Shown: positions 33,606-42,633, counted from the first letter of the stretch. The stretch is 64,000 nucleotides of DNA from Propionibacteriaceae bacterium P6A17 (GCA_000619965.1 JHVD01000003.1:1-64000), one strand, 5' to 3'. The notes: generated by a model not told the origin, from the letters alone. Numbers and translations: made by a program.

Positions 33606-35063
33606 CTAGGCCTTTCGTTTCGTAGCTGCGGTGGCTTCCACGACTGCGTCGACGCATTGGCCAAACAGCCTGCTGCGGCCGGAGTCGGGCTTGTCTGGGG
33701 TGGCGATCTGGATGCGCGAGCCGGCACCGTCGGGTGTGACGCGCACCCATTGACGTCGGTGTGGCAGCCCCATCGTCAGGCAGGTGCCGACGATCAGCAG
33801 CGCGCACCCGATCCACACGACGACGCTGCCCGGGTCGCGCTTGACGATCAGGCTCGTGTACTGCTGTTCGCGCTCGAACCCGACGGTCAGCTCGCCCACG
33901 CTTGCGCTGCCGCCGGCATCGACGACCGCCTGTCCGAGAGGCTCACGGGACTCGATGGGGTACGTCTCGACGCGCACCTGCCCGGCCTCGAGCCCGGGGA
34001 GCTGCGCGCCGGAGGCATTGGCGATGACGAACACCTCGACTCCCAGATCCTCCAGCACGGCGACCCCGTATCGGCCGCGCTCGTCGGGGGTGTTCCAAGC
34101 CAAGGGGACGCCGTCGTGGAAGAGCTCCTTGCCAGCCGAGTCGCTCACGGAGATGACGGCGGACACGCCGAAGGACGCCTGGTGGAAGTAGATGCCGTCG
34201 ATGATGAGGGGCTCGTTGACGCGCACCAACTGCCGCTCCACCTCCGCACCGTCGCGGCTCACGACGAGGTCCGACACGTAGTCGATGGGGGTGCCCCACT
34301 GCTCGTCGTACCTGTCGGTGAACGACTTCGCCACGGCGGTGAGGCCCGTACCGTGCCCGACGTCGCGGGGGATGCCGACGGTGAGCTCGAAGTTGTCGAT
34401 GCGGAAGCCGGCGAATGCGCTGACGAGGAAGCCCGCCATGACGACGACGTAGCCCAGGTGGGCCGCGGCGGTCCCGAACGGCGCCCAGAAGAACTTGTCG
34501 ACGTAGAGGGTCTCGCCGCCCGGGTCAGCCACCACCCGGTGTCCGCGTTTGCGCAGGGCAGCCGTCGTGGCTGCGAGGGCCGCGTCGGGCGCGAGTCCCG
34601 AGTGGGCGTCCGCGCGGAGTCGGGCATGGTCGTAGAAGCTCGGGCGTACGTGCGTGTGCGGCCGGAACGCCTTCTGGTACAGCAGCGGCAGCCGGTGGGT
34701 GGTGCAGGCGATGATCGACAGCGCCAGCAGGACGCACACCGTGAGGAACAGCGGCGAGGTGAAGATGTGGAAGATGCCGATCGCGTCCAGCACACCCGTC
34801 CATCCGCCGTAGACGGCCCGCGCCTGCTCCAGCCAAGCCGCCCGCGAGGCGGGATCGAGCCGCACCGAGTCGGGCATCTGCTTGGCGAGCACCCCGAGCA
34901 GCGTGAGCAGCCCGGTGACGAGGATCAGGACCAGGCCCACCCTCTTGTTGTGGAAGAAGGCGTAGATGTGGTGCAGCAGGTGCGAGGGTGCGACGTGGAC
35001 GTCCTCGTCGAGCGCGTCGACTGGGGCGTCCTGATGCGTGGGCTGCAGCATGGGGTCAGCCAT
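33606..35063 (-). CDS. resB: cytochrome c biogenesis protein ResB (Ccs1)
   Basis: The 485-aa membrane protein has membrane helices at about residues 42-60, 97-117 and 179-200 and a large extracytoplasmic domain before the last helix (VVWIGCALLIVGTCLTMGL), the ResB architecture. FFHNKRVGLVLILVTGLLT and VDKFFWAPFGTAAAHLGYVV are typical ResB segments, with a histidine in the latter. It starts within the last codons of the TPR gene (8-bp overlap) and works with CcsB to ligate heme to CXXCH motifs such as those of NrfA and NrfH. Confidence 0.92.
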   Translation of the reverse strand: MADPMLQPTHQDAPVDALDEDVHVAPSHLLHHIYAFFHNKRVGLVLILVTGLLTLLGVLAKQMPDSVRLDPASRAAWLEQARAVYGGWTGVLDAIGIFHIFTSPLFLTVCVLLALSIIACTTHRLPLLYQKAFRPHTHVRPSFYDHARLRADAHSGLAPDAALAATTAALRKRGHRVVADPGGETLYVDKFFWAPFGTAAAHLGYVVVMAGFLVSAFAGFRIDNFELTVGIPRDVGHGTGLTAVAKSFTDRYDEQWGTPIDYVSDLVVSRDGAEVERQLVRVNEPLIIDGIYFHQASFGVSAVISVSDSAGKELFHDGVPLAWNTPDERGRYGVAVLEDLGVEVFVIANASGAQLPGLEAGQVRVETYPIESREPLGQAVVDAGGSASVGELTVGFEREQQYTSLIVKRDPGSVVVWIGCALLIVGTCLTMGLPHRRQWVRVTPDGAGSRIQIATPDKPDSGRSRLFGQCVDAVVEATAATKRKA

Positions 35064-35835
35064 CCTTCCCCAGTCGATCGAGGTGTTGCTTCGCGGTCGT
35101 CGCGAGCTCGGAGTCGGGCGAGACCTCGATGAGTTTCTCCCAGGCCGCGCGGGCGCCGGCGACGTCGGGCGGCTGCTTGGCCATGTGGGCGAAGCCGAGG
35201 TTGTAGTAGCCCTCGGGCTTCGTCGGGGCCACTTCCGTCACTCGCGTCCACAGCTCGAGGGCGCCGTCGACATCTCCGGTGTTGAAGCGGTAGACGCCGC
35301 TGGCCAGGAGCGCGTCGACGTCGTCGGGGGCGGCGTCGAGCCGCCGCTGCCAGTAGTCGTTGGCGGTCTGCCACTGGCCGGCATCCTGGTGGAGCTGGCC
35401 GAGCTCACGCAGCGCCTCGACGTTCTTCGCGTCCTTCTTCAGCTGCTCCTCGAGCTCGGCGACGCGCGTCGCGTCGAGTTCCGCGAACGTGGTCATCCCC
35501 GCGCCGAGCGACGGCATCGCGCTGCTCGCCCCGTCCGCCGCGACCTCGGAGGCCGGCCGCCCCCACGACTGCACCAGCAGGACGATCGCCGCGGCCAGCA
35601 GGGCCACGAGCACCTTGTTGATGCCCTGCGCGACGGTGGCCGGCTCCTTGCGACGCGTGCCCGACGCCGCCGTCTCCTCGGCCGCGCGGACGTCGTCGTC
35701 GGTGAGGTCCTCGAGGCCGGGTGCCGTCGACAGCGCCTCGCGTTGTGCCTCGGCCCAGGGCCGAAGGCTCGGCGGCGCCGATGCGAGGAACTGGTCGAGT
35801 GCCTCGGGATCGACGCCGCCGCGTGTGCCGCTCAT
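35056..35835 (-). CDS. TPR protein, CcmI-like cytochrome c assembly factor
   Basis: The 259-aa protein has a cytoplasmic N-terminal part, one membrane helix (about residues 73-89) and C-terminal TPR repeats (ALRELGQLHQDAGQWQTAND, ALLASGVYRFNTGDVDGALE, GYYNLGFAHMAKQPPD). CcmI-like TPR domains hold apocytochrome c for the ligation machinery. The assignment rests on this layout and on the position between nrfA and resB with overlaps on both sides. A more general TPR chaperone role is possible. Confidence 0.78.
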   Translation of the reverse strand: MSGTRGGVDPEALDQFLASAPPSLRPWAEAQREALSTAPGLEDLTDDDVRAAEETAASGTRRKEPATVAQGINKVLVALLAAAIVLLVQSWGRPASEVAADGASSAMPSLGAGMTTFAELDATRVAELEEQLKKDAKNVEALRELGQLHQDAGQWQTANDYWQRRLDAAPDDVDALLASGVYRFNTGDVDGALELWTRVTEVAPTKPEGYYNLGFAHMAKQPPDVAGARAAWEKLIEVSPDSELATTAKQHLDRLGKDG

Positions 35836-37271
35836 CCGTTCTGGCCGCTCGCCGTGACCGGGCCGACGTCGATGCCGTGCAGGGCGAGCTGGCCCTTGCG
35901 CGCGTAGTCGGTGGCCTGGTTGAGCAGGGCCGTCTGGTACTGGGGGGCATGGAAGCCGTGGCTGTTCTCCGAGACGTTCATGTCGACGAGGAATTGCGCC
36001 CAGCGCTGGAAGTCACGCGCCTTGGCCAGCGCGGCCGGGTCTGCGGTGTCCTTGTTGGCCTCCAGATCCTTGATGAGGGCGTCGAGGGCGTCGAAGGCGA
36101 CGTCCACGGACCCCTGCCAGCGTTCCTGGATGGTGTCGACGCGCTGCGCCATCTCCTCCTCCGTCGCGTGGTGGCACGTGAGGCAGGTCTGGTTGATGGA
36201 CTCGGGGCTACGCATCGGGCTGGCGATCTGGTGGTCGGTGATCTTCTGCGCACCGTCGCGCTTGTACGCCATGTGGCAGTCGGCGCAGGTGACGCCGTTG
36301 GCCGCGTGGGTGCCCTGCGCCCAGGTCTCGAAGTCGGGGTGCTGCGCCTTGATGACGTTCGCGCCCGTGAGCTTGTGTTCGAAGTCGGTCCAGCCGACCT
36401 CGTCGTAGAACTTGATCGCGTCGGTGGCCTCGAAGCCGTACGTCCAGGGGAAGGTGAGCGTCTTCTCCTCGCCCTTGAAGTAGTACTCGACGTGGCACTG
36501 CGCGCAGACGAAGGAGCGCATCTCCTGGACGCTCGCGTCGCGGTTGACGTCGTAGTCCTTGATGCCTTCGACGTTCTCCTTGTATCGGGCGATGCCCTCG
36601 ATGAACGCCGGGCGGGTGGCGCGCAGCTTCATCGTGCCGGGCTCGTGGCAGTCGATGCAGGCGATGGGGCCCTTGGCGTGCTGCACCGCCTCTCCGTACG
36701 GCAGCTTGTTCATGGCCGCCCAGCCCGCGTCGCGGTCGCCGTTGCCGAGCGAGTCCATCACTTCGGGCAGGGAGGCGTGGCAGTTGAGGCAGGCGCCGGG
36801 CTGCTTGAACTCCTGCGTGCGCCTGGTGAGCTGCTGGTCCTCGAGCATGTACTCGTGGCCCCTCGGCTTGCGGTAGTCGACGGAGAACGCGTAGCCCTGC
36901 CACATGGTCACCAGGCGCGGATCCAACTCGAGTTTGCTCGTCGCGACTCGGGTGCGCGGGTCCTCGGCCGTGGCCTCACGCGTCACCGTCTTGAGCGGAT
37001 CCTCGCTCATCTCACGGGTAGCGATGTGTCCCTCGTACTCGCGCGGGAAGTTCTGCCCCCACACAGCGGGGTCGTAGGTGGTGTCGTCGACGTTCACGAC
37101 GTGCGTGAACGGCGCCTTGGCCTCCTGCTTGTTCTCGAAGATGGTCGTGAGGAACCAGGTGAGGGCAGCCGCGCACACTGCGACGAGCACGAGCACCATG
37201 ATGGGCACCCAGCGCGCCTTGGGACCGACCCACAGCTTCTCCTTGGGATTCGTCGTTGGTTGGTTGGTCAT
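35832..37271 (-). CDS. nrfA: ammonia-forming cytochrome c nitrite reductase
   Basis: NrfA reduces nitrite to ammonium with six electrons. The 479-aa protein has an uncleaved-looking N-terminal helix (about residues 22-45) and five heme motifs: C161LNCH, C205IDCH, C256AQCH, C329ADCH and C363LTCH. SRDYNKPRGH-like sequence (SVDYRKPRGHEY), QCHVEYYF and KAQHPDFETW are diagnostic of NrfA. The first motif, which binds the catalytic heme, is CXXCH instead of the CXXCK of the E. coli enzyme, as in some other NrfA. It is 5 bp downstream of nrfH, and its stop overlaps the TPR gene (ATGA). Confidence 0.94.
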   Translation of the reverse strand: MTNQPTTNPKEKLWVGPKARWVPIMVLVLVAVCAAALTWFLTTIFENKQEAKAPFTHVVNVDDTTYDPAVWGQNFPREYEGHIATREMSEDPLKTVTREATAEDPRTRVATSKLELDPRLVTMWQGYAFSVDYRKPRGHEYMLEDQQLTRRTQEFKQPGACLNCHASLPEVMDSLGNGDRDAGWAAMNKLPYGEAVQHAKGPIACIDCHEPGTMKLRATRPAFIEGIARYKENVEGIKDYDVNRDASVQEMRSFVCAQCHVEYYFKGEEKTLTFPWTYGFEATDAIKFYDEVGWTDFEHKLTGANVIKAQHPDFETWAQGTHAANGVTCADCHMAYKRDGAQKITDHQIASPMRSPESINQTCLTCHHATEEEMAQRVDTIQERWQGSVDVAFDALDALIKDLEANKDTADPAALAKARDFQRWAQFLVDMNVSENSHGFHAPQYQTALLNQATDYARKGQLALHGIDVGPVTASGQNG

Positions 37272-37276
37272 CTCAA

Positions 37277-37774
37277 TCACCTCTGATGGCCCACGCCATC
37301 GTGGCAGCGGATACAGGAGAGTCGTTCGCCGTTGGCGGCCGACGCATGGGAGACGCCGTCGACGAGGCCGCCGTGGCAGTACACGCACGAATCCTCGACG
37401 ATGGCCCTGTTGTGGTCACGGATCTGGATGTTCTCCGGGTAGTTGTCCGCCGTGAACCACAGCGCGTGGAAGAAGCCGTTGTCGGCCTTGTTGACGTACT
37501 TTGCGACGACGTTGCCGTGCACCGTGTGGCAGGAATTGCAGGTGGCCACTTCCCGGTGTGGGCCCTTCATCCAGCCCTCGTACTGCTCGCTCATCGCGTG
37601 GCAGCCTGCGCAGGTGGCGGGGTCGTCGTAGAAGTAGTTGAAGAAGCCCGAGTACTGGAACGTGAACCCCGTGACACCGATCGTCACGCCGATGAGTGCG
37701 GCCAGGACGATCCCGCTCCAGCCCGTGAAGGCGTGCGTGAAGTCGTGCCAGCGTCGCCGGATCCATGGGATCAT
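37277..37774 (-). CDS. nrfH: cytochrome c nitrite reductase small subunit (quinol oxidase)
   Basis: NrfH is the NapC/NirT-type membrane tetraheme protein that passes electrons from menaquinol to NrfA. The 165-aa protein has one N-terminal membrane helix (about residues 19-38) and four heme motifs: C55AGCH, C79NSCH, C130VYCH, C154IRCH. AGGAGG lies 6-7 nt before the ATG at 37774, which fixes the start; an in-frame extension upstream is rejected. It is the first gene of the operon nrfH-nrfA-TPR-resB-ccsB-tlpA. Confidence 0.93.
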   Translation of the reverse strand: MIPWIRRRWHDFTHAFTGWSGIVLAALIGVTIGVTGFTFQYSGFFNYFYDDPATCAGCHAMSEQYEGWMKGPHREVATCNSCHTVHGNVVAKYVNKADNGFFHALWFTADNYPENIQIRDHNRAIVEDSCVYCHGGLVDGVSHASAANGERLSCIRCHDGVGHQR

Positions 37775-37812
37775 CGTCGGCCTCCTGTCTCGCGCACCAC
37801 GGGAGCAACCGT

Positions 37813-37829
37813 CTACTACACTTGGTAGT
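37813..37829. promoter_or_regulatory. inverted repeat upstream of nrfH
   Basis: ACTAC-ACTTG-GTAGT (37815-37829) lies about 45-60 bp upstream of nrfH in the 202 bp between nrfH and the divergent leader peptide. It overlaps possible -10 hexamers (TACACT on plus, TGTAGT on minus). Which protein might bind is unknown. Nothing else is recognisable in 37775-37976. Confidence 0.3.
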
Positions 37830-37976
37830 CCAACGACTGTACTGCGCAGCCCGCGCAGGCGCGGGGAGATCGTGGAAGAATTCCATGCGCGGCGCCCGTT
37901 TCGGCCAGGAGATGCCCGACGGTCCACCTGCCGGGCACGAGTTGGCCGCCTGTCGGCGGGACGCTAGGGTCGACCC

Positions 37977-38045
37977 ATGACCGTGAAGCTGACGCAGCGC
38001 AGGCACATCGACCTGCTCCTCGTCGCTGCCCAGTGTTGTCTCTGA
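37977..38045 (+). CDS. cysteine-rich leader peptide, probable attenuator
   Basis: A 22-codon reading frame starts MTVKLTQRRHIDL and ends AAQCCL before TGA. An RRHIDL/RRHVDL motif followed by tandem cysteines is the signature of actinobacterial leader peptides that sense cysteine supply by ribosome pausing at the Cys codons and control downstream sulfur genes. The next gene, an MFS transporter, begins 144 bp later, leaving space for attenuator structures. There is no clear ribosome binding site, so translation may be leaderless or weak. The 144 bp to 38189 contain no other gene. Confidence 0.7.
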   Translation: MTVKLTQRRHIDLLLVAAQCCL

Positions 38046-38189
38046 CGGATCCCCCGCGACGCTGACCGTCGCCCGAGCCCCGCTCTCCGTCCCGGCCCCG
38101 CCGGCCACGCGCCCTGCGCACCCTCCACCCCGACGCCACGCCGTCGCCTCTCGCCCTGCACCAACAGGCCGTTCCCCGAAGGAACCCCC

Positions 38190-39557
38190 GTGTCCAACAC
38201 CACCGTGTCCGCACCATCCACATCCCAGTCCTCCGCCCGCCAGGCCGCCAGCCCCGACGCGTCCCGGCCCCGCGACCTGCGCCACCTCTACGGGGCGCTC
38301 GCCGGCTCGACGTTCGAGGTGTTCGACTGGTCCATCTACTCCACCTTCGCCGCGTTCTTCGCCGCCTCGTTCTTCGCCGCCGACGGCGTCTCCGCCTTCC
38401 TCGGCGCCAACATCGTCTTCGCGGTCGGGTTCATCGCCCGCCCCGTCGGCTCCCTGCTCTTCGGGCACCTCTCCGACACCCGGGGACGCAAGGTCTCGCT
38501 GTTCGCCACCTCCGCCGCCGCCCTGCTCGGCACCGTGCTCATCGCACTCGCGCCGACCCAGGAGACGATCGGCGTCGCCGCGGCCATCATCCTGGTGAGC
38601 GCCCGCATCATCCAGGGCCTGGCGCACGGCGGCGAACAGCCCGCCGCTGGAGCCTACGTCTCCGAGATGGCCAAGCCGCACAACCGCGGCCTGTGGTCGT
38701 CGTGGATCTACGTCGCCATCCTCCTGGGCGGCCTGCTCGGCAGCCTGCTCGGCGCCATCCTGACGTCCACCCTCGGCACGGACGTGCTCACTGCCGGCGG
38801 GTGGCGCATCGCGTTCGGCGTCGGCGCGCTCGGCTCCGCCTACGCGCTGTGGCTCGTGTGGCATCTGCCCGAGACCGAGGTGTTCGAGGGCGCGCAGCAC
38901 CGGGCCCGCCCGCAGATCGCCCGTGAGATGGCGCGGGCCTGGCGTCCCGCCCTGCTCATCATCGGCCTCACCCTCGGCGTCACCGTCGCCTTCCAGAACT
39001 GGGCGGCCATGACCGGCTACCACATCGCCGTCTTCGAGGCCCAGCCCGCGAACGTGCTGTGGGCGTCGGTCGGCGCGAACGTCGTCGCGATCATTTCCCT
39101 GCCCTTGTGGGGAGCACTCTCCGACCGCATCGGCCGCAAGCCGGTAGTGATCGTCGGGCTCGCTGGCGTCGCCGTGTCCACCTTCGGCCTCATGCTGTTC
39201 CTCGACGGGTCCGCGTCGCGGATGTTCATCGCGCAGACGATCTCGCTGGTGCTGCTGGCCGCCCCGCTGTCGATCATGCCCGCACTCATGGCGGAGCTGG
39301 TGCCGACGTCGATCCGCACCATCGGCGTCGGGTTCAGCTACGCAATCGCGACGGCCATCTTCGGCGGCACCGTCAGCGCGCTGCAGACGTGGATCGGCAG
39401 CACGTGGGGCCCGCAATACTTCGGGATCTACGTGACGATCGCGGTGGCAATCTCCATCGTCGTCGCGTTCCTCATCCCAGAGACGCGCGGCAAGGACCTC
39501 CGCGAGGCCGACCCCGCGCCCGTCACCCGCAACGACATCGAGGAGGTCAACGCATGA
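38190..39557 (+). CDS. MFS transporter, metabolite:H+ symporter type
   Basis: The 455-aa protein has about 12 membrane helices, FEVFDWSIYSTFAAFFA near the N-terminus, the loop 2-3 motif GHLSDTRGRKVSLF and its repeat GALSDRIGRKPVVI in the second half, and RIIQGLAHGGEQPAAG, all features of the MHS family (ShiA/KgtP-like). The transported compound is unknown. The Cys-Cys leader upstream and the coupled thiol transferase gene downstream (ATGA overlap) suggest a sulfur compound or a thiol-reactive aromatic, as inference. The GTG start follows GAAGGAAC. Confidence 0.83.
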   Translation: MSNTTVSAPSTSQSSARQAASPDASRPRDLRHLYGALAGSTFEVFDWSIYSTFAAFFAASFFAADGVSAFLGANIVFAVGFIARPVGSLLFGHLSDTRGRKVSLFATSAAALLGTVLIALAPTQETIGVAAAIILVSARIIQGLAHGGEQPAAGAYVSEMAKPHNRGLWSSWIYVAILLGGLLGSLLGAILTSTLGTDVLTAGGWRIAFGVGALGSAYALWLVWHLPETEVFEGAQHRARPQIAREMARAWRPALLIIGLTLGVTVAFQNWAAMTGYHIAVFEAQPANVLWASVGANVVAIISLPLWGALSDRIGRKPVVIVGLAGVAVSTFGLMLFLDGSASRMFIAQTISLVLLAAPLSIMPALMAELVPTSIRTIGVGFSYAIATAIFGGTVSALQTWIGSTWGPQYFGIYVTIAVAISIVVAFLIPETRGKDLREADPAPVTRNDIEEVNA

Positions 39558-40531
39558 CCAGCAAGGACCATCTGGCCGCCGAGGCGGGGCCGCGCGGCGA
39601 GTTCCGCCGCCAGCAGAACCGCTTCACCACACCCTTCGGCCCCGGCGACGGCGAGCTGCCCGTCGAGGCCGGCCGCTACCGGCTGATCGTCGGAAACCTG
39701 TGCCCGTGGGCGCACCGCCAGCTCATCGCCCGCGAGGTGCTGGGCCTCCAGGACGCGATCAGCGTCGGCGTGGTGGACCCGATCCGCGGCGAGGACGGAT
39801 GGGAGTTCAACCTCGACGAGGGCGGCGTCGACCCCGTCCTCGGCATCCACGAGCTGCGCGAGGCCTACCTCGCGGCCGACCCGACGTTCGACGGCCGCCC
39901 GACGGTGCCCGCCGTCGTCAACCTCACCACCGGCGCCGTCGTCAACAACGACTACCACCGGCTCACCAACTACTGGGAAGTCCAATGGGCGCCGCTGCAC
40001 GGCCCCGACGCACCCGACCTCTATCCCGAGGCACTGCGCGGAGAGATCGACGAGCTCAACGAGGTGATCTTCCACAACGTCAACAACGGCGTCTACAAGT
40101 GCGGCTTCGCCCGCTCGCAGCAGGCGTACGAGCGGGCTTACGATGCGCTGTTCGAGACCCTGGACCAGCTCGAAGCACGGCTGGCGACCCGTCGGTTCCT
40201 CTTCGGCGACTTCATCACCGACGCCGACATCCGCCTCTGGGTCACCCTGGTCCGCTTCGACGCGGCCTACCACGGCGCATTCCACTGCAACCGCCAGCGC
40301 CTGACGGAGTTTCCCAACCTCTGGGGCTATGCGCGAGACCTCTACCGCACGCCCGGCTTCGGATCCACCACCAACTTCGACCACATCAAGCGCCACTACT
40401 ACTCCATCCCCGTCGTGAAGTCGCAGTTCGGCATCACCCCGAAGGGCCCCGACGAGGCCGGCTGGACCACCGACCCGCGGCGCGAGCACCTGAGCGCGAC
40501 CCCCGACGAGAAGTTCCTGCGCCGGAGCTGA
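39554..40531 (+). CDS. glutathionyl-hydroquinone reductase-like protein (xi-class GST)
   Basis: The 325-aa protein has a thioredoxin-like N-domain with the catalytic cysteine C50 in NLCPWAHRQ, the motif of the ECM4/YqjG family, and the C-terminal helical domain with GDFITDADIRLWVTLVRFD. These enzymes reductively remove glutathione from hydroquinones. Most actinobacteria use mycothiol rather than glutathione, so the thiol partner may differ. Its ATG overlaps the MFS stop codon, so transporter and enzyme likely act on the same compound under control of the leader peptide. Confidence 0.82.
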   Translation: MTSKDHLAAEAGPRGEFRRQQNRFTTPFGPGDGELPVEAGRYRLIVGNLCPWAHRQLIAREVLGLQDAISVGVVDPIRGEDGWEFNLDEGGVDPVLGIHELREAYLAADPTFDGRPTVPAVVNLTTGAVVNNDYHRLTNYWEVQWAPLHGPDAPDLYPEALRGEIDELNEVIFHNVNNGVYKCGFARSQQAYERAYDALFETLDQLEARLATRRFLFGDFITDADIRLWVTLVRFDAAYHGAFHCNRQRLTEFPNLWGYARDLYRTPGFGSTTNFDHIKRHYYSIPVVKSQFGITPKGPDEAGWTTDPRREHLSATPDEKFLRRS

Positions 40532-40540
40532 CCACGAGAA

Positions 40541-40612
40541 AGTGAGCCACGACTCACTGGCAAGTTTTGGTGGGTAGACCAACCAAAACCTGCTAGTGAG
40601 TGGCCACTCACT
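40541..40612 (-). repeat. 72-bp composite palindromic repeat, copy B
   Basis: The reverse complement matches copy A at 32031-32102 across its whole length, including the TTTTGGTTGGTCTACCCACC core. Its outer part AGTGAGTGG-CCACTCACT (40595-40612) is a perfect 18-bp palindrome. It begins 9 bp after the GST stop codon and could terminate that operon. Confidence 0.8.
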
Positions 40613-40703
40613 ATGAGCGGCGTGATCGCCGCCCGAAACCCCCTCCCGCGATTGGCCCGACCAATAGGGCTGATTCTCCACCCCGCCGCATCCAGCGAAG
40701 GCC

Positions 40704-40718
40704 CAACCACTAGGGTTG
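40704..40718 (+). promoter_or_regulatory. possible mutA promoter with inverted repeat
   Basis: CAACC-ACTAG-GGTTG (40704-40718) contains TAGGGT (40711-40716), a plausible -10 box about 45 bp before mutA. Another inverted repeat, ATTGG-CCCGA-CCAAT, lies at 40651-40665. Regulators are unknown. Confidence 0.35.
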
Positions 40719-40761
40719 TGGGCATGGGCCTGACCATGGCCCTGGACCCGGATGGAGAGCT

Positions 40762-42633
40762 ATGAGCGCTGAGACGCAAGACTTCAACCTGGCCGCGGAC
40801 TTTGCCACTCCCTCCCAGGCCGACTGGGAACGCGAAGTGCTCAAGGTTCTGAATCGCAAGCGGCCAGAAGGCAAAGAGCTGAACATCGAGCAGGCGTACC
40901 AGCGCCTGACGAGCCACACCGTCGACGGGCTTGAGATCAAGCCGCTCTACGTGCATTCCGACGGCGTGGAAGAACTGGGCTACCCCGGCGTGGCCCCGTT
41001 CACGCGCGGCACCACGGTGCGCACCGGACAGATGGAGGGTGCGTGGCACATCGCGCAGCTCCACGAGGACGGCGACGTCGCCTTCACCAAGCGTGAGGTG
41101 CTCGCAGACCTGGAGCGCGGCGGCACGGCCGTGTTCCTACGCGTCGACCCCGACGCCATCGCCGCCTCCGACGTGGCCGCCGTCCTCGACGGCGTGCTGC
41201 TCGACCTGGCGCCCGTCTACCTCACTTCCAAGACCCAGCAGCTCGACGCGGCGAAGGCCCTCGTCGACGTGTTCGCCAAGGCGGACGCCGACAAGGTCTC
41301 CGGCAACCTCGGCGTCGACCCGATCGGCGCCGCCGCGCTGGCCGGGACCGACGCCGACCTCAGCGTGCTCGCGGAGGCGGTCGAGCTGGCCAAGCCGTTC
41401 GCGAAGGTGCGGCCGATCGTCGTCGACGCCACGATCTACCACAACGCGGGCGCGGGCGACGTGCACGAGCTCGCCTACGCGATCGCCGTGGGTGTCGAGT
41501 ACGTGCGGGCCCTCGTCGAGGCCGGGCTGAGCGCCGACGAGGCGTTCGGCCAGATCATGTTCCGGGTGTCCGCCACCACCGAGCAGTTCCTGACCATCTC
41601 CCGCCTGCGCGCCCTTCGGACGCTGTGGAGCCGGGTCGGCGAGGTGCTGGGCGTGGCGGAGGACAACCGCGGCGCGCTGCAGCACGCGGTCACCTCGACG
41701 CGCCAGCTCACCCGCTCCGACGCCTACGTCAACATCCTGCGCGGCACGATCTCCTCGTTCGCGGCCGCCGCGGGCCAGGCCGACGTACAGACCGTCCTGC
41801 CGTTCGACACCGTCTGGGGTCTCCCCGGCGACTTCTCCCGCCGCATCGCCCGCAACGTGCAGGTGCTGCTCGCGGAGGAGTCGAACGTCGGCCGCGTCAA
41901 CGACCCGGCCGGCGGATCCTGGTACGTCGAGTCCATGACCGCCCAGATGGGCGATCAGGCGTGGAAGGTGTTCCAGGAGCTCGACGCCGACGGCTTCGCC
42001 AAGGCCCTCGCCGACGGCCGGGTCCAGGCCCAGCTCGATCAGCTCAACGCCGACCGCGCCAAGCTGATCGCCACCCGCAAGGTGCCGATCACCGGCACGT
42101 CGATGTTCCCGAACCACCTCGAGAAGGACATCACCACCGCCAAGGAGCGCCCGGCCGCGCCGGAGCTCGGCGGCCTGCGCATGGTCCGCGACGCCGAGGT
42201 GTTCGAGGAGCTGCGCCGCCGCGCCGACGAGGCCCGCGCCGCCGGCAACCCGCCTGCGGTCCTGCTCGCCTGCATCGGCCAGCGCCGCCACTTCGGCCCC
42301 CGCGAGGGCTTCACGTCGAACCTGCTCCACGTCGGAGGGATCGACACGGAGATCGTCGAGGGGACCGACCCGCTCGAGTTCGCCCGGGCGTTCACGTCCT
42401 CCGGCGCCGACGTCGCGTGCCTGTGCTCCAGCGCGCCGATGTACGCCGAGCACGGCATGGCCGTCGCGAAGGCCCTGAAGGAGGCGGGCGCCAAGCGTGT
42501 CCTCCTCGCGGGTCAACTGAAGGAACTGGGCGCCGAGGATGCCACGAGCGTCGTCGACGGCAACCTGTTCGACGGCATGGATGTGGTCGAACTGCTCGAA
42601 TCCACCCTCGAGCTGATGGGAGTAGCAAAGTGA
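40762..42633 (+). CDS. mutA: methylmalonyl-CoA mutase small (beta) subunit
   Basis: The 623-aa subunit pairs with MutB in the alpha-beta enzyme of propionibacteria that interconverts succinyl-CoA and methylmalonyl-CoA. It has the mutase barrel (for example [22 protein letters not shown] and [23 protein letters not shown]) and a degenerate C-terminal B12-like domain that lacks the DxHxxG cobalamin motif, as expected for the non-catalytic subunit. GGAGAG precedes the ATG. It overlaps mutB by 4 bp (GTGA), which couples the two subunits at equal ratio. Confidence 0.95.
   Translation: MSAETQDFNLAADFATPSQADWEREVLKVLNRKRPEGKELNIEQAYQRLTSHTVDGLEIKPLYVHSDGVEELGYPGVAPFTRGTTVRTGQMEGAWHIAQLHEDGDVAFTKREVLADLERGGTAVFLRVDPDAIAASDVAAVLDGVLLDLAPVYLTSKTQQLDAAKALVDVFAKADADKVSGNLGVDPIGAAALAGTDADLSVLAEAVELAKPFAKVRPIVVDATIYHNAGAGDVHELAYAIAVGVEYVRALVEAGLSADEAFGQIMFRVSATTEQFLTISRLRALRTLWSRVGEVLGVAEDNRGALQHAVTSTRQLTRSDAYVNILRGTISSFAAAAGQADVQTVLPFDTVWGLPGDFSRRIARNVQVLLAEESNVGRVNDPAGGSWYVESMTAQMGDQAWKVFQELDADGFAKALADGRVQAQLDQLNADRAKLIATRKVPITGTSMFPNHLEKDITTAKERPAAPELGGLRMVRDAEVFEELRRRADEARAAGNPPAVLLACIGQRRHFGPREGFTSNLLHVGGIDTEIVEGTDPLEFARAFTSSGADVACLCSSAPMYAEHGMAVAKALKEAGAKRVLLAGQLKELGAEDATSVVDGNLFDGMDVVELLESTLELMGVAK

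Noticed and set aside
37416-39416. A 666-residue minus-strand frame across the MFS gene and nrfH
   Set aside because: Antisense to the transporter and out of frame with NrfH; no start signal and low-complexity composition.
39554-40531. Classical glutathione S-transferase for detoxification
   Set aside because: The CPWAHR cysteine motif and length place it in the glutathionyl-hydroquinone reductase family rather than in Ser/Tyr-type transferases.
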